The notes beneath the pieces are model-generated. The model made no database searches. It saw only the letters and a list, made by a program, of their open reading frames with translations, and was not told the origin of the DNA. A stretch of 64,000 nt of DNA from Cheilinus undulatus (lineage: Eukaryota; Chordata; Actinopteri; Labriformes; Labridae): the NCBI RefSeq assembly GCF_018320785.1, contig NC_054884.1, positions 25,173,667 to 25,237,666 of the forward strand. Reading direction: 5' to 3'. The translations under genes were made by a program, and so were the position numbers. Every line of letters starts with the position of its first letter. The stretch's first letter is position 1. Of this stretch, positions 1-12,513 are shown piece after piece.

Positions 1-889
1 TTTTCATGTCTTTTTTTCCTATGAATATTTCGACACTGAGTTTTGTCGTTGTTCCTAAATAATGGGAAATAAAAATGGAAAAAGTGAGGCAAAGAACCCA
101 GCCATGACTAAGACGATCGCCTTGGAGAGTCCTCCAGTCATTTTAGCCTCCCACACTTAATTGACTTTGCATTATTCAGTCTATTTGGCATCTTTCAGAG
201 GTCATCAATTCATTCATTGGTCACTTCAATGATACAGTTAATCCATTTAGTCTAATTTACTTCTCTGTGAGCCTCCACCCTGAAGGAGGATCCAGCCTCA
301 GCCCTCATCTGTCAGAGACCCTGGCATCCATCTGTGTGTGCCCACTGCTGCCAAGTTCATCTTCACTGTCAGGCAGGGTGTATCAGGGTGTGGAGCCTCT
401 AAGGCGCCCACAGTCTAGCCGGCATTGTATAACATTTAAAAAGCAGCTTTAATACCCCAGAGTGTTAACATTTCTGCTACTTTATAGGTCAAGTGGTTTG
501 TCTGTGGTAAATTAAAAGAAATGGAAAGCAAGGTTTTTTTCTTTTTCCCTTAAAACATGAAAGGGTTTACAATATTTATGAGTACTTCAACATGCAGTTA
601 GAAAAAGTCCATTTACTGTGTTAGTCTGACTAAAACTGGACATTTAAAATGCAGAGAAACATGTTAGTTGGACTAAAATCGTGCTAAGAATTTCTCAGAG
701 TTGGTCAGAAAAAACTGATTTGTCTCATGGTTTAACAAGAGCTAAAATGTTGTAATAGCAGGAGTGTTGCAACAAAAGAAGTGATGAGAAAGCATTTTAT
801 TGGATGTATTGGCCCTGATTTTCACAATGTGAAAACTGTTTAAACATGCTGACTTAAACTTCAATCTTAAATGTCTTTGTCTGCCTCAG
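1..889. other. ADAM12 intron, no exon seen
   Basis: Intron leading to the first visible ADAM12 exon (acceptor ctgcctcag ending at 889). No coding segment was recognised. Positions about 585-715 match the end of a repeat also present in UROS intron 8 (39221 onward): both read as a cagttagaaaaagt start followed by two spaced copies of a gactaaaa/actggac motif. Confidence 0.6.
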
Positions 890-3800
890 ATGTGTCTGAA
901 TCGTCAGTGCCAGAACGTCAGTGTTTTCGGCGTGCATGATTGTTCTGCAAAATGCAGTGGTCGAGGGGTGAGTACAGCACCTTTCCCTCCCTCTTTCCTC
1001 TTCATTTTGTGTGGTTAAAACCTGATGTGATTGCTCTTTATCTCAACCGCTCCCCTGTCGGAATTAGCTGTTTACTTAATATCCCATCCTCCCTCCTCAC
1101 ACAGACGCTCATTTTGGCTGTGATTTGCTCAAAATTCCCAATATACGCCAGTTAGGGAGCCATTACACAGCCTCACAATCAATCATCCTGGCTGCTGAAA
1201 GGTTCAATCAATTAGACATAATGGCTTCATTCATGCTCAGCTCTGAGTGCCATTCATCATACTCCCAGGCAGTCGTCCTTGTCCCCAAAATACTGTATAG
1301 AAATCTGAAGGCTGGGCTTTATTTGGCTAAAGCATGGCACACAGTTTGACTTTGAGAGAGGGGAGCATAGTTATTGGATTTTGCTTTAAATGTCGCCCAA
1401 CAAATGTCAATGGGTGGGCCTGTTGGGGATGAAATATGAGGCTTTATGGTGTTACCCTTAAATTGACTGGTAGAGGCTTTGACAGCTGAATCAAAGCTAG
1501 AGAGGAAACTCTTTATTGTCTCTTAAAATGAAACATCCCCAGTTATTATAATGCCATATTTGTTTGTCCAGCTCCAATTAAGACGTATCTATAAAGCTGT
1601 AGAGACAGTTTTACTCACAGAAATAAAAAGATGTTGCTCCTTGAGGAGACAGGGCAACCCTGCATGCTCAGATTAGATCAAGATGTTGCCTTGGAAAGAG
1701 GCCCTCACCTGCTCCACATTACCCTGCTGGGAAATCCTTGTAGAATTTACCATTCCTTTTTCTCTGCAGGACAGGAAGACAAGGAAAGAGAAATAAAAAA
1801 TGGAATAAGGCAAAAAAATAAGTTTTTATACCAGATGTCAATGCAATGTGAGGCCTTGCAGGGCTAAATTGTGGATGAATCTGCAAACTGTACTGCACAC
1901 AAAAGATCTGCACCCTTATTTGCAGACTTCAAGGCCTACTATGCACATACTTGTCCCTATACAAATAAACATTAAAAAACACACAATAAATTTACATTTT
2001 TTAACCTTTAAAAGCAATTTAAAGCAAAAACACTTTCATTTCTGATTCCTAAACACAGGCACTAGCTTCCTATTGAAAAATTCAATAGATTGATTGATGC
2101 ATTTCTGAAAAATAATCAGTAGATTAATCCACTCTGAAAATAATCATTAGCATTGTGTTGTTGCAGTCACTGATGCAGTGCATCCAGTTTCATAACAGAA
2201 CTCATTTGTCACCATTAGCGTTTGCTGCATATTAAAGTAGTGTACTATTAGGCATATGCTCAAATGTTGCATGAAAAAGACAAGCTGATGATTGCATTTT
2301 GGGCTCATCTAACAGGTAATTGCCCCTTTAATCTACTGCAGGTGTGCAACAACAACAAGAACTGTCACTGCGAGGCTCACTGGGCGCCGCCGTTCTGTGA
2401 CAAGGCAGGTTTCGGAGGAAGCGTGGACAGCGGGCCCATCAGATTAGCAGGTAAAGCAACAAAAGTTCACTAAAAGGCTGTTTCTGTTGCAGATTTTTTT
2501 CTGCTGCAGACCGCTGCTAGAAAGACAACACAGACAGCTAAATCTCACATTGTGTTGTTAAGTTAATCTGAGATCAAACCAGTAGAGGAAGAGAAAGAGT
2601 AGGAGACAAAAAGCAGCCCGCTACGTCAGAGGATCAACAAAATTGAACAAGACACATGAAGTAAACACCAACTGAACAAAGTATGGGATACGACAGTGAT
2701 CTGGCAAAAACTCATCAACCAAGTACAGCTTGATTTTTCAGCCCAGTTCAACTTGTCTAACATCATCAGTGGAGATGTTCTGTTCAATGTGAGCTATAAC
2801 AGCTGAGAAGGCTGATTTTAAGGAGGCTTAAATATCTGTCACTGTAGTTATTAAAAAGGAAAATGTATGCGATTATACTATAAATATTTATTTTCAATTA
2901 GCCCACCTTATTCCTAAGCTGCTTGATCTAAGTTTTCAGTAGTTGTGAGTTCACTCTCTGTTATCTATATCTAAGTTAGCTCCCGTAATGTGAGTTTTAG
3001 CAATGTTAGCTTTTGCAAACATAGCTAAGCTAACTAAGCTATGTAGATAAGGCATATACATGACTGACATAGCTGCTTTGTGAGCTTAGCTTTAATAATG
3101 TTTGCTGTGTAGTTATGTTAGCTCCTCTATATATAGCTAAGTTAGCTTCAGCAAGTTAAGCTGTAGCAACCCTTGCTTTAGCAATGTGAGCTTCAGCAAA
3201 CCTAACTGAAGCTAACTTAGCTTTGTATATAAGGTAGATATGTAGCATATGCAGCTGCTCTCTGAGCCTAACTTTAGCTATGTAAGCTACTTTAGGTATA
3301 TAGCTACATTAGCTACATAGCTTAGTAGCTAACAGAGCTACGGGAGCTACACTATCTGCATTAGAATGTTGTCATGGAGGATGAACTTTTTTTCTGTAAG
3401 TAGCCTGTTTATTCGACTTTATTAAACAATTTGTAATCAGGTTTTGCAGGTCAGTTTTGAAAGTTTTAGCCTGTATCCCCGTTCTGAGATACAAGGCATC
3501 TTAGATGAACGGTCTGTGAAAGTGGCTGTCAGTGATGTACAGTCTGCAGCCAGACTGCCTTGGGATAGTCTAAGAGTAGAAGTTTTTAAAATGCAATAAA
3601 GTGGACAGTTAATCATTAATAACTGTAGATTTGAGATTAATCATGATTCAAAATTTCCATAATTTGACGGCCTTCTAAAAATCTATCCAATTTCGTCCAC
3701 ATGCTGCAGAGGTTAGCTGTGCAAATTGCTTTTCCTGGTTTATGTTCTAACACTGCACCCCACAGAGGAGGCCTGCCTCACACTTTTTGGGCATGGTGTC

Positions 3801-6800
3801 TCATTTACGCATAACAAAAGGAATAAAAACAAATTCATCAAACTATCCTTGTGTTTTTGAGCAGACAATGGGAGTCTCACCGTGGGCATCCTGGTTGCTC
3901 TCCTCACTGTCATGGGAGCTGCTCTAATCATCTGCATCAAGAGAAAAACCCTCCTCAGCCTCCTCTTCACCAGTAAAAAGAACCAGCTTGAGAAGCTGAG
4001 GTAACTTTTTTCAGATCATAATTAGGTCATTAACAAAATCACAGAATATATTGAATTCATTATTTTTCAATTCCAGATCAGTGAGTGCTGCCATCAGCGG
4101 ACCGTCCCCTCCTAACCAGCCCCCGTCAGCCAGCACAACTTCCCCGTCTCGCCCGGCTCCGCCTGTCCCCCACAGCGCCACCATCTTCAAGGTCACTGCT
4201 CCGCACATCGTCAACAACAGGCAGACCACAAACACACAGATTAGACATCTTAGGGACCGTCTCTGAGTCAAACAAACGCAGGATCACCAGCGCTCTGCAA
4301 CACTCCTCACAAATCATCCTCAGCAGGATTGACGTGTTGTTTTCACACAAATGGCAGCTCATTCAAATCCAATTAAATCCTCCCCTGTGTTTGTGGACAT
4401 GTGGAGGAGGTGGTGATAATGGAGTCTGCGTGTTCTTGACACTTGAATACATCTCTTGTCATTAACAGCTGCCTGCTAAAACAGAAATTGATTTATCTGC
4501 ACATGAGGAATGTTTACTGTCTGCTTACTTGAGATGTCAACCCATCCTGGTGGGGGTAATTGAGGGACAGAGCAGGGTTTTTTTTTTCCTGTAATTCCTC
4601 CATACCCGTGTTTCTTAACTACTTTATTACCTCCTTGACACCCTTTGTAATGGGAAGAGGCCTGTGATCGATCTCTGAAATGAGAACAGCTGTGTCAGGA
4701 TTGACATTTATGCTTCATGGTGGCACACAGCAAGGAAGAGGAAAAAAGCTGTTGTGCATTAGCATGAGTTTTCAGTTAGCCGCATGTGGTTTTCATTTGG
4801 GGTCAACGGTAAGAAGAGAAAGGATGTAAGGCTGTTTGATGTCAGCACAGTGCAGGTGAGGTCATTTTCCAGGCAGAGTGAGCTGCGCTAAACAACAGTT
4901 TGTGTGCCTTTTTGGTTACAACATGCACATCTGGTCAGTCTACATGCAAAGAAAAGTCATTTTGGCTGTTTTCTCTGTCTGATCTGTCTCACTGGGATCT
5001 TGCGTAGCCTCTTTACCTTTGATTTAGGCTCTTTGATGGGTTACCTGAAGAGGACTTGAAGTAAAGTGAGCAAGCAAAAGAGGAGCATTTGATTTATGCA
5101 TGTCTGATGACGTCAGGAAGAGCAGCGCAGGAAGAGGAGAGGTTTTAACATGACTGTTTCTGATAGGAAGCAGGCGCTCTTTCTTTTGACCAACCCCTCT
5201 GTCTTTCATCTTTTCTCTACAGCCTCCTCACCGGGGGCCCGAGGCAGTGCTCCCACCAGCACCCTACCCCTCCCACCACAGCCTGCATAGACTGCCCCAG
5301 TGCCCTCCGGTTCACCTCAGCCACCCTGTCCCTCTGTCTCTCACCCTGTCCCTGTCCCCAGGCCCTGTGCAGCCAAGACCTCCTTTGCCTCCTCCTCATA
5401 TCCATGTTGCACCCCGTGGGGCGCCATTTCGTAACACGTCACGCCACAACTCCTGCAGGATGGTCATGGTGAGTAACTTTTGTAATCCCTCTGCTGTGTC
5501 TTGGTGAAACCGTTTTGTTTGTTGAGTTTTTTCTTGGTTCTTGTATACTGCAAGCATCCTGACAGGTAGGTAGGTCCATAAAATAACCATCTTAACTGAG
5601 GGTGCTAGCAGGCAAACTTAAATTCTAGGTTCCAAAACAGCCACATAAATATTAAAAATAGAGCCAGACTTCCTGAGGATGAGGAAGGTACAGAAAAGAT
5701 GAAACGGCAACTGGAGGGAGTGAGCGTGTCCAAATATCCCAGGGTGGTAAATTTGCTGCCACTGGTATTCTGTGGAGTTGCGTTGCAGGCTGTCAAAGTT
5801 GAGGGGAAAGAGAAAGGCAGAGGTTCCTGCTGTTAAATCCCTCTAACTTAGTGATTCTCAAAGACTCGTATTTGCCTTTAATCCAGTTTGACTTGTACCC
5901 TCTGGGTGAGTCAAGCAGAGAGTCTTAGAGAGAGAGATCGAAAAGACAGAGGAGAAACGTGATATAGAGATGGAGTGAGGGGAAAGATAATGAGTGAAGA
6001 AAATGATGAATAAAGGATACAAGAGCCTGAGGTAGATATCCTTTAGCTAAAACGATCACTAGTATGGGCTTCATATCAGTGTGGCTTTTTTGATATGCAA
6101 AAATATGCGTGCTTTTCTGCAGGAAAATAATTGTAAAGTTGATGTTGAACCTTTGCATTGCCATGTCAGTGCAGAAAACATCGACTTGTAGATGTTAAAG
6201 TTGATTTCAACTCAAAATGCATTACATCTGCAGTCAGATCAGTAGACTTTATCCCCTTTTAAATGGATGTTCTTAATGGAGCATCAGTAGATAGGTTTCA
6301 AAGCTATCTAGTCATAGTGAATTTTATGGCTTTTAATTTTGAGATCTAGTCTGAAAAATCAAACTATCTGGCCATATCAGCTTATTTGGAAGATAAATTG
6401 TCAACTTTTTCAAAGTTTGAAGTAAGAACAGTTTGGATACTTTGATACTTTCTTGATACTGCATGTTTTATTTGTTATATTTCATGTTAATTTAATGATC
6501 AGTAGTATGGAAAAGTACAAAACTTGTTCAAAAACTACATCTAAGGCAAGGCAGCATTATTACTTGATTGTATTTTATGTACAAAGGCAACTCAGCATGA
6601 TTTATATAAGTAAAGGAAGCATCAAAAAGAACATAAAAAGACATTTGTGAAAATACCACTATAGAAAGTAATGCGAAAAATAATTCCCCCCTCCTGAATT
6701 CTCATTTTTTCTGCATAATTGTCACACTTACATGTTTCAGATCATCAAACAAATTTTAATACTAGACAAAGTAGAAAGTAGAGCCTGTCTGACAAAGTGA

Positions 6801-9800
6801 AGTAGACCAAAAGATCTCAAAAAGCAACACATCATGCCATCATATAAAAAATGCAAGAACAGATGAGAAACAGAGTCAGTGACAGTCTGCAAAGGGTTAC
6901 AAAGTCTTTTCTAAGGCTTTGGGACTCCGGTAAACCTCAGCAAGAGCCATTAGCCACAAATGGGGAAAACTTAGAACAGTGGTGAACCTCCCAGGAATGA
7001 CTGGCTTACCAAAATAAATACAAGAGCGCATCAAGGACTCATCCAAGAGATCACAAAAGAACCCAACAAACATCTAAAGACCCGCAGGCCTCACTAAGAA
7101 CTACGAGTATCTCCTAAAGGAAGTACAAATAATTGAGAGGGGACAGAGGAGGTCTAAGATTAAAGAATTTCACTGACTCAGAAAAGGCCATTGCATATTA
7201 ACCCTGTAACCAATGAATGAGGAACACTGTACACTTACAGTAATTTTGCCTGAAATAACTTAATAGTATTTCTAAGCATATAAACATGTAGGCATTTTAT
7301 GGATATAGTTAAAGAGCTATGATATGGAAGGGTGTGTGTACTGGGGCTATAAATGCTTAAATGGTCAGGTTTAAGCTAGCTGTGATCTGCTTCTCTTAGG
7401 TCTGTCATGAACTAAAATGTTGCTCTAAAAAGTATGAAATGTCCTTTTTCTTACCTTGGAAAACACGACACATAGTTTCCAAGAACTTCACGTTACAAAG
7501 GTTTATCGTACACCTGTACAACAGATAAAGCTCTCTGCAAATTTTTTGACTTGTAAAAGTAGCTTTGCCTTTCAGATGTTCCTTCTTAATGTCAAAGTGT
7601 GAATCTGAAAGTGGAAGCCTGTTGGCAGCAGACTTCACCGACAGTGTCTTTAGCAGCTGTTTGGCAGCTTTAAGACTTTGACAGAGCTGTTTTTTTCCCC
7701 CCACACACTGAAAGCTCTCTGCTGGGGGTCTGGGAAGAGCTTCACCTGAAGAATTTTCAGACAGACTTGGATTTTTAAGATGATTTTCAAAATGTTCTTA
7801 TCATGGACTTTGCTGGCATTTTGTGCCATTTCACTTTATTCTTTTGAGACTCATTTTTCTACTCTTGCTCTTTGTTGGAAAGGTTTTTCAGGGGTCTGTT
7901 TCTGAGAAAAACACTCTTCTCATCTCTTTGCTGATTTTGTCCTGTACATGTGAACGTTGTGTTTTTGACTGCTTTCTTTCAACAGCAGGCCGATTAACAG
8001 AGACATTTCAAGGCGTTATGTTTACGCCGCTGTGATGTTTTGCCTTCAATAAAAATGGCATGGGGGCATAGTGGGGACAGAGTGATCCTTCCCCCTGGGC
8101 CTGGGCTTCAGAGATACACTATATGGAAAAAAGTATTTGGCCATATCTGTCTATTACTGAATTCAGGTGTTTCAATCAGACCTGTTGCCACAGGTGTATA
8201 AAATCAAGCACCTAGCCATGCAGTCTCTGTTTCTGATAAACAAAACTGGCCATTCTGAAGAGCTCAGTGACTTCAAGTGTGGCACTGTGGTAGATGCCAC
8301 CTTTGCAATAAGATTGTTTTTGAAATTTCATCCCTTCTGGATTTTACAATGTCTGTCAAATGAAATTGTATTATATTCCACAATGCACTATACAACCAAC
8401 CAGCAGAGTAAGTGTCATCAAGAAGTTTGGGGTGGAAAATGTAAAAAACAAGTAGTTTTTGACACCTACCCCCTCAGCTGCAGTTTTAAACATTAAAACA
8501 ACTATGGAAATAGTTATCCTTAATACTGATGAATTGGTTTGCTTTTTAGCTCATTAAGAACTCATTAAGAACTTCTAGCAGGAGCTTTTAATTAGGTAAA
8601 CCTTCAACAAGAATATGGAAGAAAAGAGAAATAAACCTGGCACAAAAAGTAAGTAAATTTGAGTTTGGTAGATTATTTCTTTGTTGTAACAATTCTTCTT
8701 GGCAAGAAATCTTATACCACTGGAAAGCCTGTTTATTTCTCTTTTAAATGGTGTTACATTTGTAAGGAACATGCATTTGTGGAATGAGCAGCAGAGCTGA
8801 GGATGTGGGTTGCGCCCATGAAAAATTTGCCAAATCTACTCTGCCAATGCCAAACAGGTTATTCTGCCATTGACTCTTGTTTGATGGATTGGATGATTGA
8901 AATCTGAAGAAACAAGACATATTGGCAATTAAAAAATTTATTCTTTTAACAAACAGGAGCCTCAGTAGCGTGTGGAAGAACCATACACAGCCACAACAGT
9001 CTGGCATCTCCTCCTCATGCTGGTCAAACACTGCTGTTGAATGGCATCCCGTTCTTCAACCAGCATTTGCACTTACTCAGCTCAGCTGCTCCTCCCACAA
9101 TTGCATGTTCCTTACAAATGAGACACCATTTAAAATGGAAATAAACAGTGTAAGATTTATTGCTAAGAAGTATTGTTACATCAAAGAAATAGTCTACCAA
9201 ACAAAAATGTCCTTACTTTTTGTGACACGTTTATTTAGTAATACACTACATTTAATTAAAGACAAAGCACTTGTAGTAGCATGGATGTTAAACTGTTATC
9301 TATTAATGCATGGAGGTTAACAGATACATCATATTTCAGATATATTTTGTGGCTTTTTATGCCTTTATTTTAGAGACAGGATAGTGGACAGAGTCAAAAA
9401 AAGAGGGAGAAAGAGAGTGGGGAATGATATGCAAGAAAGGAGTCACAGGATAGATTTAAAACTGAGCCTCCACTTCAAGGACTACAGCTTCTGTACACAG
9501 AGCGCACAAACTAACCACGTGGGCACTGGTGCCCCGACAATTAAAGAAATTTTTGAAGAAGAAAGAAAAAAAATCCTTTTATGTTGAAAGAACATAGATT
9601 CATTTGAAAGTGGAATAAACTTGAGAAGGAAACAGATGGAATGGAAAAGTAAAATACAAATAAACTGAGCACACAGAAGGATCCCAGCCTCGTCTTTCCA
9701 TTATTTTTATTTTATTCATTTATTATTTTTGCATTTTTCCTTCTGAACCTTTCTCTTTTTTCCTCTTTTTGCATTTTATCACCCTCATAAAGTCTTTTTT

Positions 9801-11585
9801 TTCCCCAAAAAAATTGTAAAACTGAAGTGGGATAAGCGAAGAAGCAATCAAGGTGGATATCATGTGGTGTTAAAACGTGCATTTAAGTAATAAGAGAAGT
9901 TGGCCAAGTGCAGGACGATTATGGCTTTTTAGTATGATGAATGAATAACACGGCATTAATAGTGCAGAAGCTTGCCAGGAACAGAATGAACTTCATTGAA
10001 CTTAACACAATGCATGCGACTTCGGTAAAACATTTAATTTCGAAGTATTCATGTTTTGAATCTTCGGACCAGATTCGACACCCCAGTGAGGCCTTAGGTC
10101 GGCTTGTTTGGCTCCTTCCTCACTCATGTTTTAATTTCTCCCATATAGAGAAGATTGGGGCCGGGTAGAAGGACTACTATATTATGATATTAGTGTTTTA
10201 GAGAAGATTAAAACCACATGACATGTTCCTCTCATTGAAGGGGCATGAGGAGGGCTGGCCTTAAAGCCTGATGCTGCAGTTATTATCTGACTGAGAGTGC
10301 CATCTGGTGGAGATTGAAAGTAATTTGTAGTCCATTTGAAAAGTCCAAAACTGCTATTCAGGCCCTTTCCTTTCCACTTTTTCCTCATGGAAAAAAAAAA
10401 AAAACTGTGTAAAAAGTACAAGCTACCAAAGGTGGAGTACCAAAAAAGATGGTATCTCCCTTGTATTAGCGTCTTTAATGCAGCAAATGAAACGTGAAAA
10501 CCTGGCTGTTAATGTAATTTCAGTGTCAGCTCATTATTTCATTTTTTTTATCCTAGAGCTTTGGGTCCTTCAGACGGTGGCTCAGAAACTACTTATAGTT
10601 TGAACAGGTCATTATCGTGGCATACAGCATCTATATAAAGTAATAAATAAATCATTGTCAATATAATTTGGCGCTTTTTTTTGCCAAAAAAAAACCTCTT
10701 TAATGTAGTGAAATCAGAGGACTCAGAGAAAATGTTACTGAAGAGTATAAGTCAGGGGACGGATACAAAACATTTCCAAGGCACTGACCATAACCCAGAA
10801 TTCAGTTCAATCTTTCATCAAGAAATGGAAGGAATATAGCACATGTGTAAATCTGCCTAGATCAGGCCGTCCCCACAAATTGAGTGACTGTGCAAGAAGG
10901 AGACTAGTGAGAGAGGCCACCAAGACACCTATGACTTCTCTGAAGGAGTTACAAGCTTCAGCAGCTGAGATGAGAGAGACTCTGCATTCAACTGTTGCCT
11001 GTTTTTTCCCAGTAAAAGCTTTATGGGAGATTGGTAAAGAGAAAGCCACTGTTGAAAAAAACTCAAAATAAATCTCAAGTGGAGATTGTCACTTGGACAA
11101 AAGTTCTTTGGTCTGATGAGACCAAAATGGGGCTTTTTGAGCATCAGACAAGACCCTAAACACTGCACAACACCACAAACACACCATTCCCACTGTAGAG
11201 CATGGTGGTGGCAGCATCATGCTGTGGGGATGCTTTGTGGCAACCTTATCTATGTTTTGTGTCTCTAGGAGTTGGAGAAGCCCAGTCCTCCTCAAAAACC
11301 CCTTCCAGCTGATCCAAGGACCTCCCGTGTGCTTCGAAGCCCCTCTGTAGTCCAAGGACCTTCATCCGTTTGTGGCCCTGCAGCAGTATCTGTCTTACCC
11401 CGACCCGTTCGCCCTCTCCCACGCCCGAACAGGCAAGTTACATCCTCACATTTATTTAGAAAAACAACATATGATGCTTGCTTACCTTACTTTTTACTCT
11501 TTGTTCCTCTTCCAGACCCAGTCCCAAGCAGCCTCCGACACTACCAAAGCCTTGCATAATCGCCAACATCAAATACAGCAGCTGA
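890..11585 (+). CDS. adam12: ADAM12 (meltrin alpha), 3' part: seven last coding exons
   Basis: Membrane-anchored metalloproteinase-disintegrin; the window enters the gene in an intron, so the signal, pro-, catalytic and disintegrin domains lie upstream. Coding exons read as 890-967, 2342-2450, 3865-4000, 4077-4191, 5223-5468, 11269-11432 and 11516-11585; phases join without a stop to give 305 residues. Order: end of the cysteine-rich domain ([18 protein letters not shown]), an EGF-like module ([20 protein letters not shown]), a juxtamembrane stretch, a transmembrane helix ([20 protein letters not shown]), a basic stop-transfer [14 protein letters not shown], then a proline-rich tail with an SH3-type site [12 protein letters not shown] that I recall almost unchanged in mammalian ADAM12. 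The C-terminus is NIKYSS. Known role of the family: myoblast fusion and shedding of growth factors. The donor after 4191 (gtcact) is weak, and reading through it meets a stop at 4266, so a shorter tail is possible. The intron at 11433 uses a GC donor. ADAM19 is the main alternative; the tail motif and the DHX32 neighbour favour ADAM12. Confidence 0.93.
968..2341. other. ADAM12 intron with possible conserved non-coding segment
   Basis: Intron between the cysteine-rich and EGF-like exons. About 1100-1270 is free of simple repeats and has homeodomain-type ATTA and CAAT motifs (caatcaattagacataatgg), the look of a conserved enhancer, but nothing in the sequence proves it. The rest shows no recognisable feature. 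Confidence 0.3.
2940..3580 (+). repeat. AGCTA-core interspersed repeat, copy 1 (ADAM12 intron)
   Basis: Core about 2960-3360 made of degenerate short units such as ttagct, agctac and catagcta, followed by a non-repetitive 3' arm (gaatgttgtcatggaggatgaac, then tttattaaacaatttgtaatcaggttttgcaggtcag, then gttctgagat with cagtctgcagccagactg near 3560). The same arm follows the core in the other copies, so this is a family of dispersed elements, not a locally grown microsatellite. Confidence 0.75.
6680..7150 (+). mobile_element. Tc1-like transposon remnant, family A
   Basis: Degenerate 5' part of a Tc1/mariner-type element, sense orientation. Recognisable stretches are agaccaaaagatctcaaaaa with acatcatgccatcat, then cacaaatggggaaaacttag and ggaatgactggcttaccaaa, which I recall from the start of fish Tc1 transposase genes. 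The reading frame is broken many times. The same family lies in inverted orientation at about 48230-48720. Confidence 0.7.
8110..8500 (+). mobile_element. Tc1-like transposon remnant, family B (5' end)
   Basis: Begins with the typical terminal motif cactatatggaaaaaagta and continues with attcaggtgtttcaatcaga, caggtgtataaaatcaagca and agagctcagtgacttcaagt, the known 5' part of a fish Tc1 family. It is cut off around 8500. A longer copy of the same family is in DHX32 intron 2 (21845-23300). Confidence 0.75.
8641..9226. mobile_element. Non-autonomous DNA element with ~150-bp inverted repeats
   Basis: Left arm 8641 to about 8800 (cacaaaaagtaag ... tttggtagattatttctttg ... aaggaacatgcatttgtgg) is repeated in reverse complement at about 9076-9226, ending cttactttttgtg. 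The arms are about 80-90 percent alike by eye. The middle, e.g. gtgtggaagaaccatacaca, resembles internal sequence of a Tc1-like family with long terminal repeats, so this is a deletion derivative of it. Confidence 0.8.
9345..9560 (-). mobile_element. tRNA-derived SINE
   Basis: On the plus strand the tail comes first: gcctttattttagagacagg, then gagagtggggaatgatatgc, and the tRNA-like head near 9500-9540 (gcgcacaaactaaccacgtg, ggcactggtgcc), i.e. the head is on the minus strand. This arrangement is typical of an abundant teleost SINE. A second, head-only copy is at about 43417-43495. Confidence 0.7.
10700..11245 (+). mobile_element. Tc1-like transposon remnant ending just before an ADAM12 exon
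   Basis: Sense-oriented, frame-broken Tc1-type transposase sequence: ccatttccaaggcactgacc region, agatcaggccgtccccacaa, agtgagagaggccaccaagacac, tctttggtctgatgagacca and the hallmark gcatcatgctgtggggatgctttg ([13 protein letters not shown]). It ends about 25 bases before the exon at 11269, so the branch-point region of that intron probably lies in transposon-derived DNA. Confidence 0.8.
11433..11515 (+). other. GC-AG intron in ADAM12
   Basis: The exon ends cgcccgaacag and the intron starts gcaagt, then ends ctcttccag before acccagtcccaag. Phase 2 is kept and joins to the last exon ([10 protein letters not shown]). A GC donor with otherwise perfect agreement (CAG/GCAAGT) is the usual form of such minor introns. 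Confidence 0.75.
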
Positions 11586-12482
11586 GACTTTGGCCCAAGG
11601 GGACATTGTTGTGATAAGACACTTAAAAAAATAATTTTGCACTATGAAAACTCTGAAAACCTTAAAAAGATGGCGGCTTCTCTGAGAATCAGTAGACGTG
11701 CCATGTCCCTTTTGGTGCTCTGTCTCTAAAATGGTGCTACGAGTCTGAGCTCAGGTACATGTAAAGTATTTATATTCTGTATTTATTGCCACACAGTGCA
11801 CTGTGCCAGACACTTTTACTACACAGTAGCAACATAGAATTTTAAATTTGCTTTTTACAGCATTTTTTTAATCAACATATGATCATCAAGACAAGTGTTA
11901 GGAGATTTTATTGAAAAAAAGGCAAATCTGTGAAATTGCGATTGCAGGAATGTTTATGTGAAATATCTTTTAATGAAGGGAACACTACATTTTTGTTAGC
12001 ATTTTGTTCTTTTAATTTCAAGAAGAGAAAAAGAATTTTGTGCAGTGACACAAGAGAACATGTAGTTTGTTTTGAAGGCAGTATTTCTTTTCCTGAAGGT
12101 TTTTGCTCTGAGTAGCAGTGTTGAGCCAGTCGGACAAGGCTTGAATCAACCACTGAAAGAGAAAAGTGGTTTTGTTGCATCTTTTCTGCCAAGTTTTCTT
12201 CAAATCTGGAGAGGAGAGAGTTGAAGTTCTAGGTTAATCCATCTCACATATTCACAGAGCTGGGCACACATCTGTTCATCTATTAATTGTTCATTTTCAG
12301 CATTAATTTTGAATGTTGACTTTCATTTGAAAAAACATTACTGAATCTTTACATTCTTTAAAACTCAGTTTCATCATGTTTAAAGCCAGAGCATAAGAGA
12401 GCTTACTTAATGCCTGAAAAGCCAAAATGCTGCCAACTATGGGCGCTTTTGTTGTGAAATTTTCAGGCAAGAATATCAGTGT

Positions 12483-12513
<31 letters not shown>

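Larger units (their letters stand above)
5469..11268. other. Large ADAM12 intron, rich in transposon remnants
   Basis: 5.8-kb intron between the two proline-rich tail exons. It holds Tc1-like remnants (6680-7150, 8110-8500, 10700-11245), an inverted-repeat element (8641-9226) and a SINE (9345-9560). No extra ADAM12 exon was recognised; 5469-6680 and 9600-10690 show nothing beyond AT-rich sequence. Confidence 0.6.

Noticed and set aside
4085-4465. 126-residue open frame overlapping an ADAM12 exon
   Set aside because: Wrong frame across the known exon (ADAM12 reads in another phase there); shadow.
9936-10170. 75-residue open frame in ADAM12 intron
   Set aside because: No splice sites or protein similarity; chance frame.
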